The position numbers and the translations under genes are program-made. Below the pieces are notes generated by a model. It was not told the DNA's origin. It searched no databases and was given only the letters and a program-made list of their open reading frames with translations. Shown piece by piece: positions 1-8,440 of a stretch of 64,000 bases of DNA (the stretch's first letter is position 1; the number at the start of each line of letters is the position of its first letter). Location of the stretch: positions 496,001 to 560,000 of the forward strand of contig NZ_NIRS01000006.1 of NCBI RefSeq assembly GCF_002934665.1. The letters are read 5' to 3'. The stretch comes from Pseudomonas laurylsulfatiphila (GTDB lineage Bacteria; Pseudomonadota; Gammaproteobacteria; Pseudomonadales; Pseudomonadaceae).

Positions 1-150
1 ACCGAGCATGTTGTGACGGGTGGTTTGCGGCTTGCGCGAGGTAATCGCCAGCTTCTGACCCAGGATGTGGTTCAGCAGCGTGGACTTGCCCACGTTCGGA
101 CGGCCGACGATGGCAACATAGCCACAGCGCGTTGCGTTTGTATCAGTCAT
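1..150 (-). CDS. era: GTPase Era, N-terminal part (runs off the left edge)
   Basis: Only the first 50 codons are present. The translation starts MTDTNATRCGYVAIVG and carries the P-loop GRPNVGKST (about residues 16-24) followed by the switch region with ITSRKPQTTRHN, the Era signature. Era is an essential GTPase that binds 16S rRNA and helps assemble the 30S subunit. Its ATG at 150-148 lies inside the end of rnc (stop at 143), an 8-bp overlap that suggests translational coupling; rnc-era is a conserved pair. The rest of the gene lies outside the window. Confidence 0.95.
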   Translation of the reverse strand, partial: MTDTNATRCGYVAIVGRPNVGKSTLLNHILGQKLAITSRKPQTTRHNMLG

Positions 151-832
151 TGCCATTCTCCACACCCAGGGCAATCAGTGCTGCGGCGGCCGCTACCTGT
201 TCGGCAATACGACGGCTCACACCCTGACCTCGGCTTTTTTCATTCAGTAAGATGATTTCGCATTCGACGAAGAACGTCCGGCAATGCGGCTCACCCTGGA
301 TATCCACCACTTCGTAACGCGGCAGCTCACAACCACGGGACTGCAGGAACTCCTGCAGGCGGGTCTTTGGATCTTTGTTGGTGTCGACCAGCGTCAGGCC
401 TTCGAACTCTCCGGCCAGCCAGGCGAGCACACGCTCGCGGGCCACTTCCATGCCGGCATCGAGGTAGATCGCACCGATCAGCGCTTCCAGGGCATCGGCC
501 AGAATCGACTCGCGACGGAAACCGCCGCTTTTCAGCTCGCCCGAGCCCAGGCGCAAGTATTCGCCCAGATCGAAACCGCGGGCCAGTACGGCCAGGGTCT
601 CACCTTTCACCAAGCGTGCGCGCAAACGCGACAACTGGCCTTCGCGGGCCAGCGGGAAACGCTCGAACAACGCCTCGCCGGCGACGAAGTTGAGGATGGC
701 GTCACCGAGGAATTCCAGGCGCTCGTTGTTACGCCCGGCAAAACTGCGGTGAGTCAGGGCCAGGACCATCAGTTCCTGATCCTTGAAGGTGTAGCCGAGC
801 TGACGCTCTAGACGGCTTAAGGAGACGCTCAC
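143..832 (-). CDS. rnc: Ribonuclease III
   Basis: 229 residues, the normal length. RNase III cuts double-stranded RNA in rRNA and mRNA processing. The catalytic signature ERLEFLGDAILN is at residues 37-48, a second acidic helix (DALEALIGAIYLD) follows near 113-125, and the C-terminal third is a double-stranded-RNA-binding domain beginning about DPKTRLQEFLQSRG. The start is GTG at 832-830, inside the sequence GTGA that also ends the small upstream ORF (829-948). Downstream it overlaps era by 8 bp. Regulation by self-cleavage of the leader is known in Escherichia coli; a hairpin in the lepB-rnc gap (988-1010) could play that part here, but this is inference. Confidence 0.97.
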   Translation of the reverse strand: MSVSLSRLERQLGYTFKDQELMVLALTHRSFAGRNNERLEFLGDAILNFVAGEALFERFPLAREGQLSRLRARLVKGETLAVLARGFDLGEYLRLGSGELKSGGFRRESILADALEALIGAIYLDAGMEVARERVLAWLAGEFEGLTLVDTNKDPKTRLQEFLQSRGCELPRYEVVDIQGEPHCRTFFVECEIILLNEKSRGQGVSRRIAEQVAAAAALIALGVENGND

Positions 833-948
833 GGTTTACCCACGCTGAGTTCGTGGTTCGATTGCACTGCCATCGCCGTGAGGCGGCGCAGGCTTGGGAC
901 AATTAACGCTGTGTTCAAAAATAACGTCCTGAATATCATTGGCTTCAT
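829..948 (-). pseudogene. 39-codon ORF between lepB and rnc, possible remnant of a DUF4845 gene
   Basis: An ATG at 948-946 opens a 39-codon frame (begins MKPMIFRTLFLNTALIV, ends NHELSVGKP) whose TGA overlaps the GTG of rnc. Pseudomonads usually carry a roughly 120-codon DUF4845 membrane-protein gene between lepB and rnc; here the gap from the lepB stop to rnc is only 185 bp, too short for it. The hydrophobic start and the tail NHELSVGKP recall, from memory, the ends of that family. It may be an internally deleted relic that keeps coupling to rnc, or a chance ORF. A 12-bp direct repeat (907-918 and 991-1002) spans the region. Confidence 0.35.
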
Positions 949-987
949 GCTTTTTCCGTCACCTTCTTCAGGTTCCAGAAATGCATT

Positions 988-1010
988 CGGCGCTGTGTTC
1001 AACAGCGCCG
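988..1010 (-). promoter_or_regulatory. Hairpin just after lepB, in the rnc leader
   Basis: Perfect 9-bp stem (CGGCGCTGT against ACAGCGCCG) with a 5-nt loop, 8 bp after the lepB stop codon. No T-run follows on the minus strand, so it is not a standard terminator. It could be an RNase III or RNase E processing site in the lepA-lepB-rnc-era transcript, or a mark left by the deletion discussed for 829-948. Confidence 0.4.
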
Positions 1011-1017
1011 TGTTTGA

Positions 1018-1872
1018 TTACTTGATCAGGCCAACCCGCGAGAAATTCGGCAGGTGACTGAGTTTGGGTTCCGGCCAGCTCATCCAGACCGCGAAGGCCT
1101 TGCCGACGATATTCTTGTCGGGAACCATGCCCAGCAGATCCTTGGGAATGCTCGGATCATCCCAGTAGCGACTGTCGTTCGAGTTGTCGCGGTTGTCGCC
1201 CATCATGAAGTAGTGCCCGGCCGGCACGGTCCACGAATGGTCCGGCATGGCGCGGTAGCGACTCATCTCTTTACGGATCATGTGCTCGGCGGCACCGAGT
1301 TTTTCCTTGTAGAGTTCGGCGCTGCCCAGCGTGCCCGGCTCAGAGCCGACCAGTTGCTCGGCAATCGATTGACCGTTGACGAACAGACGCTTGTCCGCGG
1401 TGTAGCGAACCGTGTCGCCCGGCAAGCCAACCACACGCTTGATGTAGTTGACGTTCGGATCGCTCGGGTAGCGGAATACCATCACATCGCCGCGCTGCGG
1501 ATCACCGACTTCGATGACTTTCTTGTCGATCACCGGCAAGCGGATCCCGTAGGAAAACTTGCTCACCAGGATGAAATCACCGACATCCAGGGTTGGCTTC
1601 ATCGAACCGGAAGGAATCTGGAACGGTTCCACCAGGAACGAACGCAGCACCAGCACGATGAACAACACCGGGAAGAACGACTTGCCGTATTCGACCAGCA
1701 GCGGCTCTTTGTTCAGCTTCTCGACCACGACCATGTCAGGCTGGCTGACGCTGCCCTGATAGGAAGCAATGGCGGCACGCCGACGCGGGGCCAGGATCAA
1801 CAGATCGAGCAACGCCAACAGGCCGCAGACAAATACGGCGATGACCAGCAACAGCGGGAAATTTAGTGACAT
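1018..1872 (-). CDS. lepB: Signal peptidase I
   Basis: 284 residues, inner-membrane serine protease that removes signal peptides from exported pre-proteins. Two N-terminal membrane segments (about 4-27 and 62-80) precede the catalytic domain. The Ser/Lys dyad is visible: Ser90 in PSGSMKPT and Lys145 in NYIKRVVGLPGD. The box MGDNRDNSNDSRYW is near residue 220. The gene starts 5 bp after lepA ends, so the two are cotranscribed, as in other proteobacteria. Confidence 0.97.
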   Translation of the reverse strand: MSLNFPLLLVIAVFVCGLLALLDLLILAPRRRAAIASYQGSVSQPDMVVVEKLNKEPLLVEYGKSFFPVLFIVLVLRSFLVEPFQIPSGSMKPTLDVGDFILVSKFSYGIRLPVIDKKVIEVGDPQRGDVMVFRYPSDPNVNYIKRVVGLPGDTVRYTADKRLFVNGQSIAEQLVGSEPGTLGSAELYKEKLGAAEHMIRKEMSRYRAMPDHSWTVPAGHYFMMGDNRDNSNDSRYWDDPSIPKDLLGMVPDKNIVGKAFAVWMSWPEPKLSHLPNFSRVGLIK

Positions 1873-1877
1873 AGGAC

Positions 1878-3677
1878 CTAACTATCCAACCTGAGCACTG
1901 CAAGGAAGGCTTCCTGTGGAATTTCCACGTTGCCGACCTGCTTCATGCGTTTCTTACCGGCCTTTTGCTTTTCCAGCAGCTTTTTCTTACGGCTGACGTC
2001 ACCACCGTAGCATTTGGCCAATACGTTCTTTCTGAGCGCCTTGACGGTTGTCCGCGCCACAATCTGCCCGCCAATGGCGGCCTGGATTGCCACGTCGAAC
2101 ATCTGCCGCGGAATCAGATCCTTCATCTTCTCGGTCAACTGGCGACCTTTGTAGTGCGAATTGTCACGGTGCACGATCAGCGCCAGGGCGTCGACCTTGT
2201 CACCGTTGATCAGCACGTCCAGTTTCACCAGGCTGGCCGATTGGTAACGATCGAAATGGTAGTCCAGAGAAGCATAGCCGCGACTGGTGGATTTCAGGCG
2301 ATCGAAGAAGTCCAGCACTACTTCGTTCATCGGCAAGTCGTAGGTCACTTGTACCTGGGAGCCGAGGAACAGCATGTCGACCTGTACACCGCGTTTTTCG
2401 ATGCACAGGGTAATGACGTTGCCCAGGTGCTCTTGCGGCACAAGAATATTGGCGCGCACGATCGGCTCGCGCATGTCTTCGATGGCAGACAGGTCCGGCA
2501 GCTTCGACGGGTTATCGACGTAGATCGTCTCGCCGGTCTTGAGCAGCAGCTCGAAGATTACCGTCGGCGCCGTGGTGATCAGGTCCAGGTTGTACTCGCG
2601 CTCCAGGCGCTCCTGGATGATTTCCATGTGCAGCATGCCGAGGAAGCCGCAACGGAAGCCGAAGCCCAGGGCGTCGGAGCTTTCCGGCGTGTATTGCAGC
2701 GACGAATCGTTGAGGGTGAGCTTTTGCAGCGCCTCGCGGAAGTCTTCGAAGTCGTCGGAGCTGACCGGGAACAGGCCGGCGTACACCTGCGGCTGAATGC
2801 GTTTGAAGCCCGGCAGTACGTCGACGTCCGGCGTCGAGCTCAAGGTCAGGGTATCGCCCACTGGCGCACCGTGAATGTCCTTGATGCTGGCGATGATGAA
2901 GCCCACTTCGCCAGCCTTCAGATCAACGGTCGGGGTGTGTTTCGGGTTGAAGACACCGACGCTGTCCACCAGGTGGATCTTGCCGGTGGACTTGACCAGG
3001 ATCTTGTCGCCCTTCTTCACGCGGCCGTGGCGCACGCGCACCAGGGAGACAACGCCCAGGTAGTTGTCGAACCAGGAATCGATGATCAACGCTTGCAGCG
3101 GATCTTCGATGTTGCCGGTCGGCGCCGGAATGGTGGTCACCAGGCGCTCGAGCACTTCATCGACGCCCAGACCGGTCTTGGCAGAGCAAGTGACCGCGTC
3201 GGTGGCATCGATACCGATGATTTTTTCGATTTCTTCCTTGACGCGCTCCGGGTCGGCCTGTGGCAGGTCGATCTTGTTCAGCACCGGCATCACTTCCAGG
3301 CCCTGCTCGATCGCCGTGTAGCAGTTGGCAACCGACTGCGCTTCAACACCCTGACCGGCGTCGACCACCAGCAGCGCGCCTTCACAGGCCGCCAGCGAAC
3401 GGCTGACTTCGTAGGTGAAGTCAACGTGGCCGGGGGTGTCAATGAAGTTCAACTGGTAGTTGATACCGTCTTTGGCTTTGTAATACAGAGTAACGCTGTG
3501 CGCCTTGATGGTGATCCCGCGCTCGCGCTCGAGGTCCATGGAGTCCAGGACCTGGGCTTCCATTTCGCGCTCGGCCAGGCCGCCACACATCTGGATGAAG
3601 CGATCGGCCAGCGTCGACTTGCCATGGTCAATGTGGGCGATGATGGAGAAATTGCGGATATGACTCAAATCACTCAC
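1878..3677 (-). CDS. lepA: Elongation factor 4 (LepA)
   Basis: 599 residues, full length. Ribosome-associated GTPase of the EF-G type. G motifs are visible: AHIDHGKST (14-22), DTPGH and NKIDLP in the first 135 residues; EF-G-like domains follow, and the C-terminal LepA-specific domain is rich in Lys/Arg (DVSRKKKLLEKQKAGKKRMK). It heads the lepA-lepB operon. In most pseudomonads the gene before lepA is mucD; here the upstream neighbour is lptG with a terminator between them (see findings). Confidence 0.97.
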   Translation of the reverse strand: MSDLSHIRNFSIIAHIDHGKSTLADRFIQMCGGLAEREMEAQVLDSMDLERERGITIKAHSVTLYYKAKDGINYQLNFIDTPGHVDFTYEVSRSLAACEGALLVVDAGQGVEAQSVANCYTAIEQGLEVMPVLNKIDLPQADPERVKEEIEKIIGIDATDAVTCSAKTGLGVDEVLERLVTTIPAPTGNIEDPLQALIIDSWFDNYLGVVSLVRVRHGRVKKGDKILVKSTGKIHLVDSVGVFNPKHTPTVDLKAGEVGFIIASIKDIHGAPVGDTLTLSSTPDVDVLPGFKRIQPQVYAGLFPVSSDDFEDFREALQKLTLNDSSLQYTPESSDALGFGFRCGFLGMLHMEIIQERLEREYNLDLITTAPTVIFELLLKTGETIYVDNPSKLPDLSAIEDMREPIVRANILVPQEHLGNVITLCIEKRGVQVDMLFLGSQVQVTYDLPMNEVVLDFFDRLKSTSRGYASLDYHFDRYQSASLVKLDVLINGDKVDALALIVHRDNSHYKGRQLTEKMKDLIPRQMFDVAIQAAIGGQIVARTTVKALRKNVLAKCYGGDVSRKKKLLEKQKAGKKRMKQVGNVEIPQEAFLAVLRLDS

Positions 3678-3783
3678 GGATCAACACTCAAAAAGGCTGC
3701 AGGCATAGCCCGCCGAAAAATAGCCGGGAATTGTACCTGATCCACGGCACAAGCGTCACGTTCGCAGGTCAGACGGCACCTAC

Positions 3784-3817
3784 AAAAACGCCCCGGTCTT
3801 GCGACAAGGGCGTTTTT
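3784..3817 (-). terminator. Rho-independent terminator after lptG
   Basis: Stem AAAAACGCCC / GGGCGTTTTT with a 14-nt loop. It is symmetrical (A-run on one side, T-run on the other), so it could work on both strands. It sits 32 bp after the lptG stop and about 107 bp before the lepA start, and should separate the two minus-strand units. The lepA promoter should lie between 3680 and 3784. Confidence 0.75.
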
Positions 3818-3848
3818 GATCGTCAAAGCGCTCGGAAAAAGCCCGCCA

Positions 3849-4910
3849 TCAACCGGCCCGGCGCAACAGCCAGAGCCCGGCCACGGCACAAATACCCGCC
3901 GGCACCAGCACCGAAAGCAACGGTGGGAAGCCGAATACCTGGCTCGAAGGGCCCAGCAGATCCTGAACGATGCGGAAGGTAAAGCCCACCAGCACGCCAG
4001 TGAACACCCGTTGACCCAGGGTCACCGATCGCAGCGGACCAAAGATGAAGGAAATCGCCATCAACACCAGGGCGGCGGTGACCAGCGGTTGCAACACCTT
4101 GACCCAAAATGCCAGCCAGTAACGGCTGTTGTTCAACCCCTGGTCCGCCAGGTAGTGGATATAACCCCACAGACCGCTGATCGACAGCGACTCTGGCACC
4201 ATGACCACGGTGCTCAGCAACTGCGGGCTCAAGGCCACTTCCCATCGTTCGATCGGGGCCGACACCACTTCAGTGCTGCGCTCGTGGAACAGCGTGGTCG
4301 TGACGTCCGTCAACTGCCAGTGATCCGTGTCGAACTCGGCGCGCTTGGCGAAGCTCGCCGACAGCATGTGCCGCTCGTTGTCGAAACGGTAGCGGGTCAC
4401 GCCGTACAGGATGCCGTTAGGCTGCACCGAGTTGACGTGAATGAACTCATCGCCCTGGCGGTGCCACAAACCGTGCTTGGCGCTTTGTGCATCGCCGCTG
4501 CCCTGGGCCAGCGAGCGATTGGCCTGCGCGGTGGTTTCAGCGGGCGGAGCGACGTACTCGCCGATCAGTACCCCAGCCAGCATCAATACCAGCATTGGCT
4601 TCATGACCGCCCAGACGATCCGGCCGATCGACACGCCGGCGGCGCGCATGATCGTCAATTCACTGTTGCTGGCCAGACTGCCCAGGCCGATCAGGCAACC
4701 GATCAGCGCGGCCATCGGCAGCATTTCGTACATCCGGCGCGGCGCGGTCAACAACACATAACTCAGCGCATCGACCAGGGTGTAGGTGTCGCTGACTTCA
4801 CTCATCTCGTCGATGAAGGCAAACAGCGTCGCCAGACCAAGAATGATCCCGAGCACCGCCAGAATCGCCATGAACACGCTGCTACCAATGTAGCGATCCA
4901 GCTTAACCAC
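3849..4910 (-). CDS. lptG: LPS export ABC transporter permease LptG
   Basis: 353 residues, YjgP/YjgQ family. Together with LptF and the LptB ATPase it extracts lipopolysaccharide from the inner membrane and passes it to LptC. Membrane segments occur at the N-terminus (VFMAILAVLGIILGLATLF) and three more in the C-terminal third, with a periplasmic beta-jellyroll region between (about 110-265). It follows lptF with an 8-bp overlap. LptF and LptG look alike; this copy is assigned G from its second position in the pair and its start MVKLDRYIGSSVF. Confidence 0.93.
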   Translation of the reverse strand: MVKLDRYIGSSVFMAILAVLGIILGLATLFAFIDEMSEVSDTYTLVDALSYVLLTAPRRMYEMLPMAALIGCLIGLGSLASNSELTIMRAAGVSIGRIVWAVMKPMLVLMLAGVLIGEYVAPPAETTAQANRSLAQGSGDAQSAKHGLWHRQGDEFIHVNSVQPNGILYGVTRYRFDNERHMLSASFAKRAEFDTDHWQLTDVTTTLFHERSTEVVSAPIERWEVALSPQLLSTVVMVPESLSISGLWGYIHYLADQGLNNSRYWLAFWVKVLQPLVTAALVLMAISFIFGPLRSVTLGQRVFTGVLVGFTFRIVQDLLGPSSQVFGFPPLLSVLVPAGICAVAGLWLLRRAG

Positions 4911-6030
4911 GGGCCACCTCCAGCGCGCTGCGGCGACTCGCCCTCATCAAGCGCAAGGGTTCCCAATAGAGCAGGCCCAGGCCAATGGCCAGGAAAATCC
5001 CGTGCACCCACCACAAGCCCAACACTGCGGGGATCTTGCCCTTGTCGAGGGCACCACGGGCGGCAATCAGAATGGTCAGGTAAGCCATATAGAGAAGAAT
5101 CGCCGGCAGCAATTTGAGGAATCGACCCTGACGCGGGTTGACCCGCGACAGCGGCACCGCCATCAAGGTGACGATGAACACCAGCAATGGCAGCGATATG
5201 CGCCATTGCAATTCGGCACGCATGCGAATGTCTTCACTGCCGATCAACGTACTGGTCGGCATCGCGTCACGGTCGGTGACTTCGTCGCTGACTTCCGGCT
5301 TTGGCAGCAACACACCGTATTCGTCGTACTTGATCGCCCGGTAGTCGGCCTGACCCGGACTACCGTCATAGCGATATCCGTTGTCCAGGATCAGGTAGCG
5401 GTTTCCGTCCGGACGAATTTCCTGACGTCCCTTTTCCGCCACCAGCACAGAAATTCCGCGATCCTTGTTGTTGGAACTGATGTTCTTTTGCGAGATGAAC
5501 ACGCCACCAAGGTTCACGCGATCATCCGACATGCGCTCGGTATAGGTGACCCGGGTGCCGTCACGCAGGGCCTGGAAGCGACCCGGCTCCAGGGTATCGA
5601 ATTCGGTGAGGGCATCCTGCTTGTTCAGCAGCAGCTGAAACTGATTGGCTCCTTGTGGCGCCAGGCTCAGGCTCAACCAAGCCACCACAAGTGCAACCAG
5701 GGTGGCCGGAAACATCGTCATCCAGACCAGCCGCTGCTGGCTCATGCCGGTGGCCGAGAGCACGGTCATTTCGCTTTCGAGGTACAGCCGCCCGTAGGAC
5801 AACAGGATCCCGAGAAACAGCCCCAGCGGCAGGATCAGCTGGAGGAACCCCGGCAGGCGAAAGCCCATGATCAGGAACAGCGAGCCCGGATCCAGCAGGC
5901 CCGAGGCCGCCTGGGCGAGGTATTTGATGAAGCGACCGCTCATGATGATGACCAGCAGCACGGCGCTGACGGCGCTCAAGGTCAACAGGACTTCGCGGGA
6001 CAGATAACGGAAGACGATCAAACCAGACAC
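4903..6030 (-). CDS. lptF: LPS export ABC transporter permease LptF
   Basis: 375 residues, first gene of the lptF-lptG pair and divergent from pepA, the usual arrangement. It begins MSGLIVFRYLSREVLLT, has N-terminal membrane helices (about 10-30 and 45-75), a large periplasmic domain, and C-terminal membrane helices near 275-355. With LptG it forms the transmembrane part of the LptB2FG exporter. No truncation is seen. Confidence 0.94.
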   Translation of the reverse strand: MSGLIVFRYLSREVLLTLSAVSAVLLVIIMSGRFIKYLAQAASGLLDPGSLFLIMGFRLPGFLQLILPLGLFLGILLSYGRLYLESEMTVLSATGMSQQRLVWMTMFPATLVALVVAWLSLSLAPQGANQFQLLLNKQDALTEFDTLEPGRFQALRDGTRVTYTERMSDDRVNLGGVFISQKNISSNNKDRGISVLVAEKGRQEIRPDGNRYLILDNGYRYDGSPGQADYRAIKYDEYGVLLPKPEVSDEVTDRDAMPTSTLIGSEDIRMRAELQWRISLPLLVFIVTLMAVPLSRVNPRQGRFLKLLPAILLYMAYLTILIAARGALDKGKIPAVLGLWWVHGIFLAIGLGLLYWEPLRLMRASRRSALEVARG

Positions 6031-6452
6031 TCCAGGGTTGTCAGGCTAAGGCGGCCAAACAAGCAAACGTATCGGACAGCCCGCAAGACAGAGCCGCCGA
6101 TAAAAAGATGGCGCATTATCCTGTGATTGGGTGCGCCTGTCACTGCGCAATGCATTGGGGCGCAGGGTGTAGGGGTGAGCTTGCTCCGGGCGGCGTTCCG
6201 ACGATGATCGTCAATGATAACGCGGGGAGCCTGAAGCCCCGCGGTGGTCTCGGGTTCTTCGCGAGCGGGCTCGCTCCTACAGGGCCGTCAATTCCATGAA
6301 GATCGTACAACCGAGGGTTGTCAGCCGCCGGTAGCGAGGTTCAAACTGCGGCCTTTGTCGCCGGTCGATCCTGGCGCCTTTCTTTTATAAGCAATCGACG
6401 CACATAAGGTGTCGGGCGCATGCGTGATAACCATCAATTCAGGGACCCGGAC
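6031..6452. other. Divergent lptF / pepA intergenic region with degenerate REP copies
   Basis: 422 bp without a gene. It must hold the two divergent promoters. A degenerate REP-like stretch (GAGCTTGCTCCGGGCGGCGTTC, around 6177-6200) and a single REP (6260-6281, GCGAGCGGGCTCGCTCCTAC) lie in it. A longer pepA reading frame opens at 6420, but it lacks a ribosome-binding site and family homology; the real start is 6453. Confidence 0.6.
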
Positions 6453-7943
6453 ATGGAACTGGTTGTAAAAAGCGTCAACCCCGAAACGTTGAAGACCGCC
6501 ACTCTCGTGGTCTCCGTCGGCGAAGGCCGCAAGCTCGGCGCCGTTGCCAAGCAACTCGACGAACTGAGCGGCGGCGCGATCAGCGCAGTGCTCAAGCGCG
6601 GCGATCTGGCGGGCAAGGTTGGCCAGAGCCTGTTGCTGCACAGCCTGCCGAACCTCAAGGCCGAGCGCGTGCTGCTGGTGGGCGTTGGCAAGGACGACGA
6701 GCTGGGTGACCGCCCATTCCGCAAAATCATCGCCGGCATCCTCAACACCCTGAAGGGTCTGGGCGGCAGCGACGCGGTACTGGCCCTCGACGAAATCGTG
6801 GTCAAAGGCCGCGACAGCTATGGCAAGACCCGCCTGCTGGCCGAAACCCTGGTGGACGGCGAATACAGCTTCGAGCAGTTCAAGAGCCAGAAAGCCGAAC
6901 CCCGCGCCCTGAAGAAAATCACCCTGCTGACCATCAAGGCCGCACAGGCCGAAGTGCAGCGCGCCGTGACCCACGCCACCGCCATCGCCAACGGCATGGC
7001 CTTCACCCGTAACCTGGGCAACCTGCCGCCAAACATCTGCCACCCGACCTTCCTCGGTGAGCAGGCCAAAGACCTGGGCAAGGAATTCAAGGATCTGAAA
7101 GTCGAAGTCCTCGACGAGAAGAAGATCAAGGCGCTGGGCATGGGCTCGTTCTACGCCGTAGGCCAGGGCAGCGCCCAGCCGCCACGCCTGATCGTCATGC
7201 AATACAACGGCGGCAAGAAATCCGAGAAGCCGTATGCGCTGGTCGGTAAGGGCATCACCTTCGACACCGGCGGCATCAGCCTCAAGCCAGGCGCCGGTAT
7301 GGATGAAATGAAGTACGACATGGGCGGTGCCGCCAGCGTGTTCGGTACCCTGCGTGCCGTGCTGGAACTGAAGCTGCCGATCAACCTGGTGTGCATCCTG
7401 GCCTGCGCCGAGAACATGCCGAGCGGCAACGCTTCGCGCCCTGGCGACATCGTCACCACCATGAGCGGCCAGACCGTGGAAATCCTCAACACCGACGCCG
7501 AAGGCCGCCTGGTGCTGTGCGACGCCCTGACCTACTCCGAGCGCTTCAAGCCACAAGCGGTCATCGACATCGCCACCCTGACCGGTGCCTGCATCGTTGC
7601 GCTGGGCTCCCATACCTCGGGCCTGCTGGGCAACAACGACGAACTGATCGGCCAACTGCTGAGCGCCGGCAAGGCTGCCGACGACCGCGCCTGGCAACTG
7701 CCGCTGTTCGATGAGTACCAGGAACAGCTGGACAGCCCGTTCGCCGACATCGCCAACATTGGCGGCCCGAAAGCCGGCACCATCACCGCCGCCTGCTTCC
7801 TGTCGCGCTTCACCAAGAACCTGAACTGGGCGCACCTGGACATCGCCGGCACCGCCTGGACCAGCGGCGGCAAGGACAAGGGCGCCACTGGCCGTCCGGT
7901 TCCCCTGCTGACCCAATACCTGCTGGACCGCGCCAAAGCCTGA
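6453..7943 (+). CDS. pepA: Leucyl aminopeptidase (PepA)
   Basis: 496 residues from the ATG at 6453 (MELVVKSVNPETLK). M17 zinc aminopeptidase: N-terminal macrodomain-like half, then the catalytic half with the family signature NTDAEGRL at 346-353 and the metal-binding stretch GKGITFDTGGISLKPG. In enterobacteria and pseudomonads PepA also binds DNA (Xer recombination, transcription), with the DNA-binding role in the N-terminal domain. It is followed by a strong hairpin and then holC. Confidence 0.96.
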   Translation: MELVVKSVNPETLKTATLVVSVGEGRKLGAVAKQLDELSGGAISAVLKRGDLAGKVGQSLLLHSLPNLKAERVLLVGVGKDDELGDRPFRKIIAGILNTLKGLGGSDAVLALDEIVVKGRDSYGKTRLLAETLVDGEYSFEQFKSQKAEPRALKKITLLTIKAAQAEVQRAVTHATAIANGMAFTRNLGNLPPNICHPTFLGEQAKDLGKEFKDLKVEVLDEKKIKALGMGSFYAVGQGSAQPPRLIVMQYNGGKKSEKPYALVGKGITFDTGGISLKPGAGMDEMKYDMGGAASVFGTLRAVLELKLPINLVCILACAENMPSGNASRPGDIVTTMSGQTVEILNTDAEGRLVLCDALTYSERFKPQAVIDIATLTGACIVALGSHTSGLLGNNDELIGQLLSAGKAADDRAWQLPLFDEYQEQLDSPFADIANIGGPKAGTITAACFLSRFTKNLNWAHLDIAGTAWTSGGKDKGATGRPVPLLTQYLLDRAKA

Positions 7944-7955
7944 AACCAATGACCC

Positions 7956-7987
7956 TGGGGGGCATTGCTTTCGGGCAGTGCCCCCAA
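7956..7987 (+). promoter_or_regulatory. GC-rich hairpin between pepA and holC
   Basis: Stem GGGGGCA (7958-7964) with TGCCCCC (7979-7985), 14-nt loop. No T-run follows; the holC ribosome-binding region comes directly after it. It could act as a processing or stabilising element that sets pepA above holC in expression. Confidence 0.45.
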
Positions 7988-8003
7988 GGGATCAGGAACC
8001 GCA

Positions 8004-8432
8004 ATGACCAAAGTCGACTTCTATATCCTGCCCAGCGCCGATCCTTCGGCACGCCTGGATTTCGCCTGCAAGCTCACCGAAAAGGCCTGGCGCATGGGTC
8101 ACCGTGTCTACCTGCATTGCAGCGACGCCGCCCAACGCAACGATCTCGACGCACGCCTCTGGACGTTCAAGGGTGAAAGCTTCGTGCCCCACGGCCCCGC
8201 CGAAAACGAACCGGATGGCTTGATTGTCCTGGGTCTGGGTGACGATTGCGGTCAGCATCAGGACTTGCTGGTCAATCTCGATCTGAAAGTCCCGGCCTTC
8301 GCCCAGCGTTTCGCCCGCGTGGCGGAAGTGGTGGTGGAAGACCCGACGATTCGCCAGGCCGCGCGGGAGAGTTTCCGTTTCTACCGCGAACAGGGCTATC
8401 CTCTGCAAGATCACCGTTTACAGCGACTCTGA
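8004..8432 (+). CDS. holC: DNA polymerase III subunit chi
   Basis: 142 residues starting MTKVDFYILPSADPSARLDF, the typical chi opening. Chi binds SSB and links it to the clamp-loader through psi during replication. The start is fixed by family length and an upstream purine-rich stretch (AAGGGATCAGGAAC). It lies between pepA and a small conserved gene, as in other pseudomonads, but valS, which usually follows, is not in the window. Confidence 0.93.
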   Translation: MTKVDFYILPSADPSARLDFACKLTEKAWRMGHRVYLHCSDAAQRNDLDARLWTFKGESFVPHGPAENEPDGLIVLGLGDDCGQHQDLLVNLDLKVPAFAQRFARVAEVVVEDPTIRQAARESFRFYREQGYPLQDHRLQRL

Positions 8433-8440
8433 GCCTTCCA

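Noticed and set aside
1965..3740. 591-codon ORF opposite lepA
   Set aside because: Mirror frame of a high-G+C gene; the composition follows lepA codons read backwards and lepA is certain.
6321..7949. 542-codon ORF opposite pepA
   Set aside because: Antisense shadow; pepA has complete catalytic motifs.
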